Below are positions 63,912-64,000 of a DNA stretch of 64,000 nt, in pieces. Below the pieces are notes generated by a model that had not been told where the DNA came from, made no database searches, and worked only from the letters and a program-made list of their open reading frames with translations. How positions within the stretch are numbered: position 1 is the stretch's first letter; each line of letters starts with the position of its first letter. This stretch comes from NORP23 sp050302475 (GTDB lineage: Bacteria; Pseudomonadota; Alphaproteobacteria; Rhodobacterales; Rhodobacteraceae). The stretch covers positions 62,001 through 126,000 of the forward strand of contig JBNLBF010000007.1 of assembly GCA_050302475.1 (NCBI GenBank). Reading direction: 5' to 3'. The position numbers and the translations under genes are program-made.

Positions 63912-63939
63912 TTGCGCGCCCGACTGATTGGCATATGAT
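63912..63939 (+). promoter_or_regulatory. Weak sigma-70-like promoter candidate
   Basis: TATGAT at 63934-63939 (five of six to the -10 consensus) lies 16 bases after TTGCGC at 63912-63917 (three of six to the -35 consensus). It is placed well for the following gene at 63964. The rest of 63778-63963 shows no gene. Confidence 0.3.
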
Positions 63940-63963
63940 CATTCCCAAACAGGGAGATCATTC

Positions 63964-64000
63964 ATGAAAACTGGCGGACAGGTTCTGGTCGATTGCTTGC
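63964..64000 (+). CDS. Start of a probable thiamine-pyrophosphate-binding protein, cut by the window end
   Basis: Only twelve codons are seen: MKTGGQVLVDCL, preceded by the ribosome site GGGAGA. The start MKTGGQ-hydrophobic is typical of acetolactate-synthase-like thiamine pyrophosphate enzymes. The rest lies outside, so the identification is tentative. Confidence 0.5.
   Translation, partial: MKTGGQVLVDCL

Overview
This 64 kb window is GC-rich chromosomal DNA of an alphaproteobacterium, most likely a Rhodobacterales (roseobacter-like) species. The evidence is the block mutM - enoyl-CoA hydratase - rpsT - dnaA - dnaN - recF - gyrB, an Irr-type iron box in front of an MbfA-like iron exporter, AddAB of the alphaproteobacterial type, an xseB-ispA-dxs operon, a malic enzyme fused to a phosphotransacetylase-like domain, and many ATGA stop/start overlaps. 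I see no tRNA or rRNA gene, insertion sequence, prophage or CRISPR array. The genes are mostly housekeeping, with a few accessory spots.

Layout. 1-5.1 kb: the 3' end of asd, a strongly structured convergent gap, and a minus-strand operon maeB-rbsK-nucleoside hydrolase. 5.2-7.7 kb: an iron-regulated minus-strand pair (MbfA-like ferritin/VIT exporter plus a two-haem c-type cytochrome) and a divergent secreted protein. 7.7-11.5 kb: mutS and a membrane protein. 11.6-15.6 kb: a coupled plus-strand run (COG3146 acyltransferase, pterin dehydratase, APH-like kinase) ending in a duplicated 5' fragment of rsmD; a phytanoyl-CoA dioxygenase-like gene lies between that fragment and intact rsmD. 15.7-21.4 kb: free methionine-R-sulfoxide reductase, adenine deaminase and AMP nucleosidase (purine salvage), HU, a DMT transporter and a periplasmic thioredoxin-like protein.

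21.4-35.8 kb: the replication-initiation region on the minus strand (mutM, echA, rpsT, dnaA, dnaN, recF, gyrB). Extra genes have been accepted between rpsT and dnaA (two secreted proteins, a rhodanese and an AT-rich gap) and between recF and gyrB (a VOC protein, a tandem pair of secreted paralogues, a LysE exporter and a DHFR-like protein). 35.9-39.8 kb: HDAC-like deacetylase, xseB, ispA and dxs, feeding isoprenoid synthesis. 39.9-44.7 kb: a tightly packed minus-strand operon (UbiH-family hydroxylase, membrane protein, gabD, SDR-DoxX fusion, DUF2269). 44.8-49.4 kb: an amidase, a GNAT, a homocysteine methyltransferase divergent from a TetR regulator with a clear operator, and MarR plus a zinc-ribbon protein. 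49.5-61 kb: dapC, ftsK, lolA, tsaE, addB, addA and trxA on the plus strand. 61-64 kb: a VOC protein, a thioredoxin-reductase-like flavoprotein divergent from an Rrf2 regulator with a perfect palindromic operator, two orphan proteins, and the start of a probable thiamine-pyrophosphate enzyme.

Nothing here is certainly a new system. The items most worth a second look are the multi-hairpin element at 818-976, the iron-controlled MbfA-cytochrome pair, the rsmD duplication scar with its inserted dioxygenase, and the Rrf2 operator that touches its own start codon.
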